64,000 nucleotides of DNA from positions 62,001 to 126,000 of the forward strand of contig JAFQEJ010000057.1 in NCBI GenBank assembly GCA_017399105.1, given 5' to 3'. The translations under genes were made by a program, and so were the position numbers. Shown in pieces: positions 40,726-49,639 of this stretch. The notes under the pieces are model-generated. The model was not told the origin of the DNA. It ran no database searches and was given only the letters and a program-made list of their open reading frames with translations. The first letter of the stretch is position 1, and every line of letters begins with the position of its first letter. Source of the stretch: Clostridia bacterium (GTDB taxonomy: Bacteria > Bacillota > Clostridia > Oscillospirales > CAG-272).

Positions 40726-41268
40726 ATGAAAGAGCTGTCGCTGAACATTCTTGATATCACAATGAATTCGGTCAAGGCAGAGGCATCGCTGATCTCGATC
40801 TCCATGGTTGAGGACGAGCAGGGGTGGATGACCCTTGAAATCGCCGACAACGGCTGCGGTATGTCGGAGGATATGGCGGCATCTGTTGCCGATCCCTTCT
40901 GCACGACCCGCACAACCCGCAAGGTCGGTTTGGGTGTCCCGCTCCTTAAAATGGCGGCTGAACAGACCGGAGGCGATGTGAAGATTGTCTCTTCCACTGC
41001 GGAGGAGGATCACGGAACAACGGTTACCGCTCGCTTTGATACCCGTCATATCGATTTTACACCCATCGGTGACATTGTTGCTACCATCTGTACCCTTATT
41101 CAGGGCTCACCGGATATCGACTTTGTCTACAGCCACAAAACGCCGACCCTTGAGGTTTCGCTGGATACCAGAGAGCTTCGGGCAGTGTTGGGCGATGTGT
41201 CGCTGGCTGAGTGGGAGATCATTTCCTGGATTGAAGAAAATCTCAGGGAACAATATCAAAACAATTAA
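40726..41268 (+). CDS. ATP-binding (HATPase_c) regulatory protein in the hydrogenase operon
   Basis: The 180-residue product has a GHKL ATPase domain at residues 1-110: N-box LNILDITMNSVKA, G1 box DNGCGMS near 43, and G2 box GLGVPLLKMA near 68. A C-terminal part of about 70 residues has no recognised motif. There is no dimer/phosphoacceptor domain. Genes of this kind sit between hydC and hydB in many Clostridia; a regulatory role is inferred from context only. Confidence 0.85.
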   Translation: MKELSLNILDITMNSVKAEASLISISMVEDEQGWMTLEIADNGCGMSEDMAASVADPFCTTRTTRKVGLGVPLLKMAAEQTGGDVKIVSSTAEEDHGTTVTARFDTRHIDFTPIGDIVATICTLIQGSPDIDFVYSHKTPTLEVSLDTRELRAVLGDVSLAEWEIISWIEENLREQYQNN

Positions 41269-41290
41269 CAAAATCTGGAGGTTATTGCAA

Positions 41291-41668
41291 ATGAAAACAC
41301 TTGCAGAGCTTGCTGCTATCAGAGATAAAATGAAGGATAAGGTCGCAATCCGTGAGGGCAGCGATACAACAAGAATCGTAGTCGGTATGGCTACCTGCGG
41401 TATCGCAGCGGGCGCAAGACCGGTTCTCTCGGCTTTCGTTGAGGGCGTTAACAATGCAGGTCTTGCAGAAAAGGTTACCGTAACCCAGACAGGCTGCATC
41501 GGTATCTGCCAGTTCGAGCCTGTTGCCGAGGTTTTTGAAGAAGGCAAGGAAAAGGTTACATACGTTAAGCTGAATGCCGAGAAGGCACAGCGCATCGTAG
41601 AAGAGCATATCAAGGGCGGTAAGGTCGTTACCGAATACACCATCGGTGCTGACAACGCTGCGAAATAA
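41291..41668 (+). CDS. Thioredoxin-like [2Fe-2S] ferredoxin
   Basis: The 125-residue product has the four-cysteine pattern of the small [2Fe-2S] ferredoxin family: MATCGIAAG near residue 36 and TGCIGICQFEP near residue 75. It resembles the N-terminal domain of HydB, suggesting an electron-transfer or assembly role in the complex. GGAGG lies 11 nt before the ATG. Codon use shifts here towards GGT, GTT and TCT, as in strongly expressed genes, and continues through hydB and hydA. Confidence 0.9.
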   Translation: MKTLAELAAIRDKMKDKVAIREGSDTTRIVVGMATCGIAAGARPVLSAFVEGVNNAGLAEKVTVTQTGCIGICQFEPVAEVFEEGKEKVTYVKLNAEKAQRIVEEHIKGGKVVTEYTIGADNAAK

Positions 41669-41689
41669 GAATTGGAGGAAAGGTAAAAG

Positions 41690-43492
41690 ATGATTCGTTC
41701 ACATGTTCTCATCTGCGGCGGTACCGGATGTACATCCTCCGGCAGCGTTGCTATCAAAGAGGCGCTTGAAAATGAAATTGAAAAGAACGGTCTTGCTGAG
41801 GAAGTAAAGGTTGTTCTGACAGGCTGCTTCGGTCTTTGTGCTCTGGGTCCGATCATGATCGTTTATCCCGAAGGCACATTCTATAACATGGTTACAAAGG
41901 AAGATGTTCCCGAAATCGTTTCTGAGCATCTGCTCAAGGGTCGTCTCGTTGAGCGTCTTGTTTATCATGAAAAGGCTGACGAAACCAATGTTAACACCGC
42001 AATGTCTCTCAATGAGACTCGCTTCTATAAGAAGCAGAAGAGAGTTGCTCTCCGTAACTGCGGTCTGATCAACCCTGAAGTTATCGACGAGTACATCGGC
42101 GTTGACGGTTACCAGGCTCTTGGTAAGGTACTTACCGAAATGACTCCCGACGAGGTTATCCAGTGCATCCTTGATTCCGGTCTTCGCGGCCGCGGCGGTG
42201 CAGGATTCCCCACTGGTAAGAAGTGGCAGCTTGCCCGCAACCTGGTTCAGGACGGCGGCAAGAAGTATGTTGCATGTAACGCCGACGAGGGTGACCCCGG
42301 TGCATTCATGGACCGTTCTATCCTCGAGGGTGACCCCCATGCCCTCATCGAAGCAATGGCGATCGCAGGTTATGCAATCGGCGCTGATGAAGGTTATGTA
42401 TATGTAAGAGCTGAGTATCCTATCGCGATTCACAGACTTGAGATTGCGATCAAGCAGGCTCGCGAGTACGGTCTGCTCGGCAAGGATATCTTCGGCACAG
42501 GCTTTAACTTTGACATCTCCCTCCGTCTCGGTGCGGGCGCATTCGTATGCGGCGAGGAGACTGCGCTCATGACCTCTATCGAGGGTAACCGCGGTGAGCC
42601 CCGTCCCCGTCCTCCGTTCCCTGCAGTCAAGGGTCTGTTCGGCCGTCCTACCGTTCTGAACAACGTTGAGACCTATGCAAACATCGCACAGATTATCTTA
42701 AACGGTCCCGAATGGTTCTCCTCCATGGGTACCGAAAAGTCCAAGGGTACCAAGGTATTTGCTCTGGGCGGTAAGATCAAGAACACCGGTCTCGTTGAGA
42801 TTCCCATGGGTACAACCCTGCGTGAAGTTATCGACGAAATCGGCGGCGGCATCCCCAACGGCAAGAAGTTCAAGGCTGCTCAGACAGGCGGTCCTTCCGG
42901 CGGATGCATCCCTGCTTCGCTCATCGATACTCCCATGGATTATGACTCGCTGCTGGCTATCGGCTCGATGATGGGCTCCGGCGGTCTGATCGTTATGGAC
43001 GAAGATACCTGTATGGTTGACATCGCACGCTTCTTCCTCGACTTCACAGTTGACGAGTCCTGCGGTAAGTGCACACCCTGCCGTGTCGGTACAAGAAGAA
43101 TGCTCGAAATCCTCGATAAGATCATCGAAGGCAAGGGCGAGCTCGAGGATATCGACAAGCTGGAAGAGCTGGCTGAATATATCAAGTCCGCTTCTCTCTG
43201 CGGTCTCGGTCAGACAGCACCGAACCCCGTTCTTTCCACACTCCGTTACTTCAGAGATGAGTATATCGCTCACGTTGTGGACAAGAAGTGCCCTGCCGGC
43301 GTCTGCAAGAATCTGCTCTCCTATGTTATCATCGAGGATAAGTGTAAGGGCTGTACCGCCTGCGCACGCGTATGTCCCGTTAACGCCATCAGCGGCAGCG
43401 TAAAGAACCCGCATGTCATCGACACCGCTAAGTGCATTAAGTGCGGCGCTTGTATGACCAAGTGTAAGTTCGACGCCATCATTAAGAAATAA
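41690..43492 (+). CDS. hydB: NuoF-like NADH- and flavin-binding hydrogenase subunit HydB
   Basis: The 600-residue product has an N-terminal [2Fe-2S] domain (CGGTGC, CFGLCALG). The NADH/FMN domain carries GLRGRGGAGFPTGKKW and ADEGDPGAFMDR, followed by an SLBB-like part. The [4Fe-4S] site is SCGKCTPCRVGTRRM near residue 461, and two C-terminal [4Fe-4S] motifs follow (CKGCTACARVCP and CIKCGACMTKC). This is the flavoprotein of trimeric hydrogenases, where NADH and ferredoxin electrons are combined. It is 21 nt after the ferredoxin gene. Confidence 0.96.
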   Translation: MIRSHVLICGGTGCTSSGSVAIKEALENEIEKNGLAEEVKVVLTGCFGLCALGPIMIVYPEGTFYNMVTKEDVPEIVSEHLLKGRLVERLVYHEKADETNVNTAMSLNETRFYKKQKRVALRNCGLINPEVIDEYIGVDGYQALGKVLTEMTPDEVIQCILDSGLRGRGGAGFPTGKKWQLARNLVQDGGKKYVACNADEGDPGAFMDRSILEGDPHALIEAMAIAGYAIGADEGYVYVRAEYPIAIHRLEIAIKQAREYGLLGKDIFGTGFNFDISLRLGAGAFVCGEETALMTSIEGNRGEPRPRPPFPAVKGLFGRPTVLNNVETYANIAQIILNGPEWFSSMGTEKSKGTKVFALGGKIKNTGLVEIPMGTTLREVIDEIGGGIPNGKKFKAAQTGGPSGGCIPASLIDTPMDYDSLLAIGSMMGSGGLIVMDEDTCMVDIARFFLDFTVDESCGKCTPCRVGTRRMLEILDKIIEGKGELEDIDKLEELAEYIKSASLCGLGQTAPNPVLSTLRYFRDEYIAHVVDKKCPAGVCKNLLSYVIIEDKCKGCTACARVCPVNAISGSVKNPHVIDTAKCIKCGACMTKCKFDAIIKK

Positions 43493-43512
43493 GGAAGGAG
43501 CTTGTTTAATCA

Positions 43513-45252
43513 ATGGATACCGTTAATGTAAAAATAAACGGCAAAGAATATTCGGTTCCGGCGGGCAGCACCGTCCTGGAAGCCGCTAAGATTGCCAATA
43601 TCGATATTCCTACCCTCTGCTACCTGAAGGATATCAACGAGATCGGCGCATGCCGTCTCTGCCTCGTTGAAGTTAAGGGCGCAAGAGGTCTGGTAACTGC
43701 ATGTGTTTACCCCGTAAACGAGGGCATGGAGATTACCACCAACTCTCCCAAGATCAGAGCTGCCAGAAAGACCAACCTGGAGCTTCTGCTCTCCAACCAT
43801 GACAGAAGATGTCTCTCCTGCGTAAAGAGCACTACCTGCGAGCTGCAGAAGCTCTGCCAGGAGTACGGCGTTGAGGAAGGTCACTTCACCGGCGTGAAGA
43901 GCGAGTATCCCCTCGACGAGTCCTCTGTTGCTATCATCCGCGACAACAACAAGTGTATCCTCTGCCGCCGCTGCACAGCTGCCTGCACACAGTTGCAGGG
44001 TATCGGTGCCATCGGTGCCAATGACAGAGGTTTCGATACACACATCGCATCTCCCTTTGAAATGCCTCTTGCTGAGACCACATGTATCAACTGCGGTCAG
44101 TGCGTAGTTGCATGTCCTACCGGCGCTCTCTATGAGAGAGATGATACCAAGCAGGTATTCGATGCTATCGCAGATCCCACCAAGCATGTTGCTATCTGCG
44201 CAGCTCCCTCTGTTCGTGCTACCATCGGTGAGTGCTTCGGCTACGAGCCCGGTACCGATGTTGAGGGCAAGATGGTTGCCGCTATGAAGGCTCTCGGCTT
44301 TGACGGCGTTTACGATATGAATCTTACCGCTGACCTCACCATCATGGAAGAGGCTACCGAGTTCCTTGACAGATTCCAGAACGGCGGCAAGCTCCCGCTG
44401 ATCACCTCCTGCTCGCCCGGTTGGATCAAGTACTGCGAGCACTACTTCCCCGAAATGACCGAGAATCTCTCCTCCTGCAAGTCTCCTCAGCAGATGTTCG
44501 GTGCAATGTACAAGACCTACTACGCACAGAAGGTCGGCCTTGATCCCAAGGATATCTTCTTCGTATCTGTCATTCCCTGTACCGCAAAGAAGTTCGAGGT
44601 TAAGCGTGACGGTCAGAATGCCGCAGGTGTTCCCGATGTTGATGTTGCTATCACAACCCGCGAGCTCGCAAGAATGATCGAGACCGCAGGCATCAACTTC
44701 AGAGATCTCGCTGACGAGAAGTTTGACCAGCCCTTCGACATCGGTTCGGGCGCAGGCGCAATCTTCGGTGCTACCGGCGGCGTTATGGAGGCAGCTCTCC
44801 GTACAGCAGCTGAGGTTATCACCGGTCAGACCCTCGAAAAGCTCGACTTTGAAGAAGTCCGCGGTACAGCAGGCATCAAGCGTGCTTCCTACAAGCTGGG
44901 CGATGTTGAAATCAAGGTTGCAGTTTGCAGCGGTACTGCCAATGCAAATCGTCTCCTCAAGGCTGTTGAAGCAGGCGAGGAAAAGGTTGACTTCATCGAG
45001 ATCATGGCTTGTCCCGGCGGATGCGTCAACGGTGGTGGACAGCCCGTTCAGCCCGCAGTTGTTCGCAATAACGTCAACCTCAGAGAAAAGCGCGCAGCTG
45101 TTCTCTACAACGCTGACAAGAACCTTCTGAACATCAGAAAGTCTCATGAAAACAGCGCAGTTAAGAAGCTCTATGATGAGTTCCTTGAGCATCCCGGCAG
45201 CCACAAGGCTCACGAGATTCTCCACACTCATTATGTAAAGCGCGGTCTTTAA
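43513..45252 (+). CDS. hydA: [FeFe]-hydrogenase catalytic subunit HydA
   Basis: The 579-residue product has an N-terminal [2Fe-2S] domain (LCYLKDINEIGACRLC), a His/Cys [4Fe-4S] motif (HDRRCLSC, CELQKLC), two [4Fe-4S] motifs (CILCRRCTAAC, CINCGQCVVACP) and the H-cluster domain. H-cluster motifs are L1 TSCSPGW, L2 IPCTAKKFE and L3 MACPGGCVNGGGQP. L1 keeps the proton-relay cysteine but has serine in place of the second cysteine, a variant I recall from trimeric bifurcating enzymes. The C-terminus carries the short small-subunit-like segment. Together with hydB and hydC it should evolve hydrogen from NADH plus ferredoxin. A terminator follows. Confidence 0.96.
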   Translation: MDTVNVKINGKEYSVPAGSTVLEAAKIANIDIPTLCYLKDINEIGACRLCLVEVKGARGLVTACVYPVNEGMEITTNSPKIRAARKTNLELLLSNHDRRCLSCVKSTTCELQKLCQEYGVEEGHFTGVKSEYPLDESSVAIIRDNNKCILCRRCTAACTQLQGIGAIGANDRGFDTHIASPFEMPLAETTCINCGQCVVACPTGALYERDDTKQVFDAIADPTKHVAICAAPSVRATIGECFGYEPGTDVEGKMVAAMKALGFDGVYDMNLTADLTIMEEATEFLDRFQNGGKLPLITSCSPGWIKYCEHYFPEMTENLSSCKSPQQMFGAMYKTYYAQKVGLDPKDIFFVSVIPCTAKKFEVKRDGQNAAGVPDVDVAITTRELARMIETAGINFRDLADEKFDQPFDIGSGAGAIFGATGGVMEAALRTAAEVITGQTLEKLDFEEVRGTAGIKRASYKLGDVEIKVAVCSGTANANRLLKAVEAGEEKVDFIEIMACPGGCVNGGGQPVQPAVVRNNVNLREKRAAVLYNADKNLLNIRKSHENSAVKKLYDEFLEHPGSHKAHEILHTHYVKRGL

Positions 45253-45269
45253 TATTCAGTGATTTATGG

Positions 45270-45300
45270 CATGGGCGGAGGAAACTCCGTCCATGTTTTC
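45270..45300 (+). terminator. Rho-independent terminator after hydA
   Basis: An 11-bp stem CATGGGCGGAG / CTCCGTCCATG with a GAAA loop and TTTT after it. Confidence 0.88.
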
Positions 45301-45315
45301 ATTATAGGAATTGTT

Positions 45316-45987
45316 ATGGTTAATATATTACTTGAACGCTATACCTTCAACGATCCGATGCTCTATGATACGCTGAAGGAATATATCAAGCCTCAGCATC
45401 GTGTTGCGGTGGTTCCTTTTTCCTTTCGCGATAACAGAGTGAAGGGGATTGAGGATTGGGAAAATCTCTACGGTAAAGATCACGGAAAATTTTACGGTGA
45501 TATTATTGCCGCCTTCGGAACTTACGGGATTGCAGAGGAGCAGATTGAATTCATCAACTATTTCACAGATACGAAGGAATCTGCCCGTCAAAAGGTGGAG
45601 GCTGCTGATATTCTTCATTTTCTCGGCGGGCTGCCCGATCGGATGTATGAGCGGCTGGCGGAATTTGATCTGCTTGGGATAATGGCGGCGCATGAGGGCA
45701 TTGCCATGGGTTACAGTGCAGGTGCGGTGATTCAGCTTGCCGAATATCATCTGTCGCCTGATGAGGATTATCCTGCATTCGGGTATTATCCGGGCATCGG
45801 CTATCTGGACGGATTTTATGAAGAGGTACATTATACAGGCAGCGATGTGCAGAAGGCGAGCATAAAAAAGGTTCTTGCCGAGCGGAGAAAGCCGGTTTAT
45901 GCGACAGGCGGTAATGCAGCTATTGTTGTTGACAACGGAAAAATGATAACTCTCGGTGATGTGGAAGTGTTTTATCCTGCAGACTGA
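45316..45987 (+). CDS. Peptidase E (S51)-like / class I glutamine amidotransferase-like protein
   Basis: The 223-residue product has the nucleophile elbow GYSAGAVIQ near residue 137 and a preceding DILHFLGGLPDRM loop, as in the S51 peptidase family (aspartyl dipeptidase, cyanophycinase). The aspartate/histidine partners are not clear by eye. The ATG at 45316 is preceded by AGGA; an upstream GTG (45259) overlaps the hydA terminator and is rejected. It lies 23 nt before the DUF218 gene. Confidence 0.75.
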   Translation: MVNILLERYTFNDPMLYDTLKEYIKPQHRVAVVPFSFRDNRVKGIEDWENLYGKDHGKFYGDIIAAFGTYGIAEEQIEFINYFTDTKESARQKVEAADILHFLGGLPDRMYERLAEFDLLGIMAAHEGIAMGYSAGAVIQLAEYHLSPDEDYPAFGYYPGIGYLDGFYEEVHYTGSDVQKASIKKVLAERRKPVYATGGNAAIVVDNGKMITLGDVEVFYPAD

Positions 45988-46010
45988 GGTCAGACCGAAA
46001 GGAGGCTGTG

Positions 46011-46793
46011 ATGGAAAAGAGAAAAATTTCACCGCTCAAGCTGATCACATGGATTATGGCGGCTTTTATTCTTATTGCATACGGAAATTTTACGGTCAAT
46101 TCGATTATTTTCGGGTCGGGGATTCATGAGGTATCGGTCGGTATTCTTGCGATTTTTGCAGCAGGCTGTGCGGCTGTGTTCCACGACAGGCTTCCGAAGG
46201 TGCTTCGCGTGATTCTCTGTGTCGGCATGTGCGTTTATGTGGCAACCTACAGCGCATTTTCTGTTGCTATCCTCTCAACGGCAGATGCCGATATCACAGC
46301 GATGGCAGAGGATGAGACGCCGATTGTGATGGTGTTCGGCTGCCGTACCTACGGTATGACACCGGGAAAACAGCTTCGTGAGCGGCTGGATGCGGCATAT
46401 GATCTGCTCAGCGCTGACCCCGATGCCATTGCCATTGTCAGCGGCGGTCAGGGATACAACGAGACGGTTCCCGAGGCTGTGGCAATGAAGGGATATCTTG
46501 AAGCTCGGGGCATTGACGGTGCGCGGATTTACACCGAGACTGAGTCTTCGTCGACAGAGGAGAATATTATCAACACGCTGGCGCTGATGAAGTCTGAGAA
46601 TCTGATGGATTATCCCGTGATTGCGGTATCCAGCTATTATCATCTTCCGCGAATATCCTTCCTTGCCGGGCGCGAGGGGCTGGAGGTTGGTGTCTGCGGC
46701 AGCGGCAGAAATACAATCATTTCCTTCTTTGATTTCAATCTGGTGAGAGAATACATGGCATATGTGAAGCTGATGCTGCGTTCGATTTGTTAA
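46011..46793 (+). CDS. YdcF/SanA-like DUF218 membrane protein
   Basis: The 260-residue product has three N-terminal membrane helices (residues about 10-95) and then a DUF218 domain with VMVFGCRTYG, IVSGGQGYNETVPEA, ETESSSTEENI and VSSYYHLPR, the usual order in the YdcF/ElyC/SanA family. These are linked to envelope polysaccharide metabolism in other bacteria, though the chemistry is unclear. AAAGGAGG precedes the ATG at 46011. It is probably cotranscribed with the S51-like gene. Confidence 0.85.
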   Translation: MEKRKISPLKLITWIMAAFILIAYGNFTVNSIIFGSGIHEVSVGILAIFAAGCAAVFHDRLPKVLRVILCVGMCVYVATYSAFSVAILSTADADITAMAEDETPIVMVFGCRTYGMTPGKQLRERLDAAYDLLSADPDAIAIVSGGQGYNETVPEAVAMKGYLEARGIDGARIYTETESSSTEENIINTLALMKSENLMDYPVIAVSSYYHLPRISFLAGREGLEVGVCGSGRNTIISFFDFNLVREYMAYVKLMLRSIC

Positions 46794-46815
46794 AAATTCC
46801 TGTATTCGTGAAAAA

Positions 46816-46847
46816 CTATTGCAATGAGGCAAATTCTGTTGTATAAT
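46816..46847 (+). promoter_or_regulatory. Promoter of the sugar operon, sharing the hydrogenase promoter element
   Basis: TTGCAA (46819-46824), a 17-bp spacer and TATAAT (46842-46847). GAAAAACTAT overlaps the -35 box, and CTATTG lies exactly 20 bp before TATAAT, as in the promoters at 36679 and 40117. Confidence 0.75.
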
Positions 46848-46906
46848 TTAACAAGATAGGTATGCTTATCGCATGCGAAGAAATATTATCGATTGAAGAG
46901 GTTAAT

Positions 46907-48073
46907 ATGGAACAGGTAAGATATGGTATTATCGGTATCGGAAATATGGGTACCGGCCATGCAAATTATCTTTCTGCAGGAAAGATCGAGGGCGCAGTTC
47001 TCACCGCTGTCTGTGATATCAGAAAGCAGCGTCTGGACTGGGCAGAAGAAACACTTCCCAAGGATGTGGCGATTTATGATGACTACAAGAAGCTGCTGAC
47101 AAGCGGTCTCTGTGATGCGGTTATTATCGCAACACCGCACTATCTTCATCCCGTGATCGGCATGGAAGCTTTCGAGGCGGGACTTCATGTTCTCTCCGAA
47201 AAGCCCATCGGTGTCTACACAAAGAAGATTGTTGAGTTTATGGAGGCTGCCAAGAAGAGCGGCAAGGCCTTCGGTATCATGTATAATCAGCGCACCAATC
47301 CTCACTATCAGAAGATGCGCGAAATGGTTCAGAGCGGTGAGCTGGGTGAGCTGAAGCGCTGCGTATGGATCATCACCGACTGGTATCGTTCACAGGCTTA
47401 CTATAACAGCGGCGGATGGAGAGCAACCTGGTCGGGTGAAGGCGGCGGCGTTCTGCTCAATCAGTGTCCTCACAATCTCGACCTTTGGCAGTGGATCTTT
47501 GGTATGCCCAACAAAATTCGCGCATACTGTGCCTTCGGTAAATATCATGACATCGAAGTTGACGATGATGTAACCGCATACGCAGAATATCCTAATGGTG
47601 CCACCGGCGTATTCATCACCACAACCGGAGAGGCTCCCGGTACCAACCGTCTTGAGATCTCGGGCAGCAAGGGTAAGCTGGTCTATGAAGCAGGCAAGCT
47701 GATGTACACCAAGCTGGATGTGGATGAGCGTGAGTTCTGCTACTCGACCACCCAGGGCTTCGGTCTGCCTCCCATGAGCACTACTCAGATTGAGTGCGAA
47801 GGCCACGGAAAACAGCATGAAGGCATCACACAGAATTTCACCAATCATCTCCTCCACGGCGAGCCGCTGCTTGCTCCCGGTTACGAGGGAATCAACGGTC
47901 TGTCGCTCTCCAATGCGATGATGCTTTCCACATGGAAGGATAAGACTGTAGAGCTTCCCAACGACGGCGAGGAATTCTGGGAAGAGCTTCAGAAGCGCAT
48001 TGCATCCTCCCGTTCCAAGGAAAATGTTGTTGAAGCGGTTGCCGATCTTTCGGGAACCTACGGCAATAAGTGA
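46907..48073 (+). CDS. Gfo/Idh/MocA-family oxidoreductase
   Basis: The 388-residue product has an N-terminal Rossmann domain (GIIGIGNMGTGHANYL at residue 6) and the family's EKPIGVYTK lysine motif near residue 103, with HNLDLWQWIFG further on. The C-terminal beta domain follows. These enzymes oxidise or reduce sugars and inositols with NAD(P). The start is the ATG at 46907, after AAGAGG; the upstream frame from 46862 lacks a site. The neighbours VOC, ABM and lyxose-isomerase-like suggest a sugar catabolic operon. The substrate is unknown. Confidence 0.9.
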   Translation: MEQVRYGIIGIGNMGTGHANYLSAGKIEGAVLTAVCDIRKQRLDWAEETLPKDVAIYDDYKKLLTSGLCDAVIIATPHYLHPVIGMEAFEAGLHVLSEKPIGVYTKKIVEFMEAAKKSGKAFGIMYNQRTNPHYQKMREMVQSGELGELKRCVWIITDWYRSQAYYNSGGWRATWSGEGGGVLLNQCPHNLDLWQWIFGMPNKIRAYCAFGKYHDIEVDDDVTAYAEYPNGATGVFITTTGEAPGTNRLEISGSKGKLVYEAGKLMYTKLDVDEREFCYSTTQGFGLPPMSTTQIECEGHGKQHEGITQNFTNHLLHGEPLLAPGYEGINGLSLSNAMMLSTWKDKTVELPNDGEEFWEELQKRIASSRSKENVVEAVADLSGTYGNK

Positions 48074-48081
48074 GAGGTCGC

Positions 48082-48495
48082 ATGATGGCAAACGAAAAGA
48101 TCGCCGGTCTCGGCTTTCATCATATCGGTCTGAAGGTGGCGGATTTCGAAAAGTCCACAGCCTTCTACACTGCTCTCGGTCTCAAGCCTGTTGCAAGCTG
48201 GATTGGCGGAAGCGGTGACCCCATTACCATGTTTGATCTGGGCGATGGCGGCATCCTCGAGCTTTTTGGCGGCGGCGGTGACCACCTGAGCAAAAACGGC
48301 AAGTGGGTTCACTTTGCAATGAAGGTGGATTCTGTTGAGGATGCTTATGAAACAGCTCTGGCAGCAGGTGCTGTCAGCGTAACTGCTCCCAAGTCTGTGC
48401 CGCTGGACTCCAAGCCTGAGAAGATGACCATTCGTGTCGCTTTTGTGGCAGGTCCCGACGGTGAAGAGCTGGAATTCTTCAAGAAGGAGGCATAA
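48082..48495 (+). CDS. VOC-family (glyoxalase/dioxygenase-fold) protein
   Basis: The 137-residue product is one VOC module pair: GLGFHHIGLKVADFEKSTAFY at the start, with metal-ligand histidine and glutamate candidates in HHIGLKV, ILELFGGG and the final ELEFFK. Members include glyoxalases, epimerases and ring-cleaving dioxygenases, so the reaction cannot be assigned. The start is the first of two adjacent ATGs after GAGAGG. It lies 8 nt after the Gfo/Idh gene. Confidence 0.85.
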   Translation: MMANEKIAGLGFHHIGLKVADFEKSTAFYTALGLKPVASWIGGSGDPITMFDLGDGGILELFGGGGDHLSKNGKWVHFAMKVDSVEDAYETALAAGAVSVTAPKSVPLDSKPEKMTIRVAFVAGPDGEELEFFKKEA

Positions 48496-48497
48496 GT

Positions 48498-48794
48498 ATG
48501 ATCGTACTCTTTGTTTCTATCGAAGTAAAGCCCGAATGTGCAGCTGCATTTGAGGAAATTTCCCGTTACAATCACGAGAATGCTGTCAAGGAAGAGGGCT
48601 GCCTCCGCTTTGATGTGCTGCACTCCACTGAGAATCCCAACAAGTATAACCTTTATGAGGTATACAGCGATAAGGCTGCTGTAGACTTTCACAAGACCAC
48701 CGAGCATTACCGGAAGTGGGCAGCAGAGGTTGAGCCCATGTGTGCATCCCCCAGAAGCAAGGTTGTTCTGGAAGAGGTTGCGTTTACAAAATAA
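48498..48794 (+). CDS. Antibiotic biosynthesis monooxygenase (ABM)-domain protein
   Basis: The 98-residue product has the ABM ferredoxin-like fold pattern: VLFVSIEVKPECAAAFEE, then EEGCLRFDVLHS, YNLYEVYSDKAAVDFHK. It resembles LsrG- and YgiN-like members that act on small oxo-compounds without cofactor. It follows the VOC gene by 2 nt and is part of the same operon, perhaps handling a reactive intermediate of the sugar pathway. AAGGAGG overlaps the end of the VOC gene. Confidence 0.85.
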   Translation: MIVLFVSIEVKPECAAAFEEISRYNHENAVKEEGCLRFDVLHSTENPNKYNLYEVYSDKAAVDFHKTTEHYRKWAAEVEPMCASPRSKVVLEEVAFTK

Positions 48795-48821
48795 ATTTTA
48801 TTACATAAAGGATGAATCATC

Positions 48822-49526
48822 ATGAAAAGATCATTTGTTAACAAGCTCATCGACGACGCTATCGCTTTTCTCGACGAGTACAAGTTCAAGCTTCCCCCTT
48901 TTGCTTACTTCACACCCGAAGAATGGGCTGAGAAGGGTCATGAGTATGACGAGATCAGAATGAACTCCCTTGGCTGGGACATCACTGATTTCGGCAGCGG
49001 CGACTTTGAGAAGGTCGGTCTCTTCCTTTTCACACTCCGCAACGGTAATCTGAAGAACCCCGATGATAAGAAGGTTTATGCTGAAAAGATTATGATCGTT
49101 CAGGAAAACCAGGTTACTCCTTACCATTATCATTGGTACAAGCAGGAAGATATCATCAACCGCGGCGGCGGAAATCTTATGATCAAGGTTTACGGTGCTG
49201 CTGACACCGACCGTGTTATGGAAGATACTCCCGCATTCTCCGATAAAGACGTTGAGATTCAGATGGACGGACGTCACTTCATGGTTAAGCCGGGTACCAT
49301 TCTCCGTCTCGAGCCCGGTCAGAGTCTGACCAACACCAAGTATCTTTATCACTCTTTCTGGGGCGAAGAGGGACACGGTCCTGTACTTGTCGGCGAAGTT
49401 TCTCAATGCAACGACGACTCCAACGACAACCGCTTCTATGAGCGCAACGGACGCTTCCCGCCCATCGAGGAGGATGAGCCCGCAAGATACGTTCTCGGCA
49501 ACGAGTATCCCCCCGCAAAGGACTAA
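48822..49526 (+). CDS. D-lyxose/D-mannose isomerase-like cupin protein
   Basis: The 234-residue product matches the bacterial D-lyxose isomerase family. The cupin metal site is visible as TPYHYHWYKQEDIINRGGG (two histidines and a glutamate near residues 103-112) with a later histidine in YLYHSFWGEEG near residue 178. The family interconverts D-lyxose/D-xylulose and D-mannose/D-fructose. It is the last gene of the sugar operon and is closed by a terminator. The preferred sugar cannot be told from sequence. Confidence 0.87.
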   Translation: MKRSFVNKLIDDAIAFLDEYKFKLPPFAYFTPEEWAEKGHEYDEIRMNSLGWDITDFGSGDFEKVGLFLFTLRNGNLKNPDDKKVYAEKIMIVQENQVTPYHYHWYKQEDIINRGGGNLMIKVYGAADTDRVMEDTPAFSDKDVEIQMDGRHFMVKPGTILRLEPGQSLTNTKYLYHSFWGEEGHGPVLVGEVSQCNDDSNDNRFYERNGRFPPIEEDEPARYVLGNEYPPAKD

Positions 49527-49585
49527 ATGCTCAAGTCGATAGCCTTGCGATTGGTAGAGCTGATAAAGTGAGTTAATAATAATAC

Positions 49586-49622
49586 AGGGCATCCTTGCAG
49601 CATTGCGAAGATGCCCTTTTCC
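49586..49622 (+). terminator. Rho-independent terminator after the lyxose-isomerase-like gene
   Basis: A stem AGGGCATC / GATGCCCT with a loop of about 16 nt, itself partly paired, is followed by TTTT. Confidence 0.8.
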
Positions 49623-49639
49623 TATAAGGGAGATAAAAA

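Noticed and set aside
43510..45231. A 573-residue minus-strand open frame antisense to hydA
   Set aside because: It mirrors the coding frame of hydA, has low-complexity composition and no ribosome-binding site. hydA is unambiguous on the plus strand.
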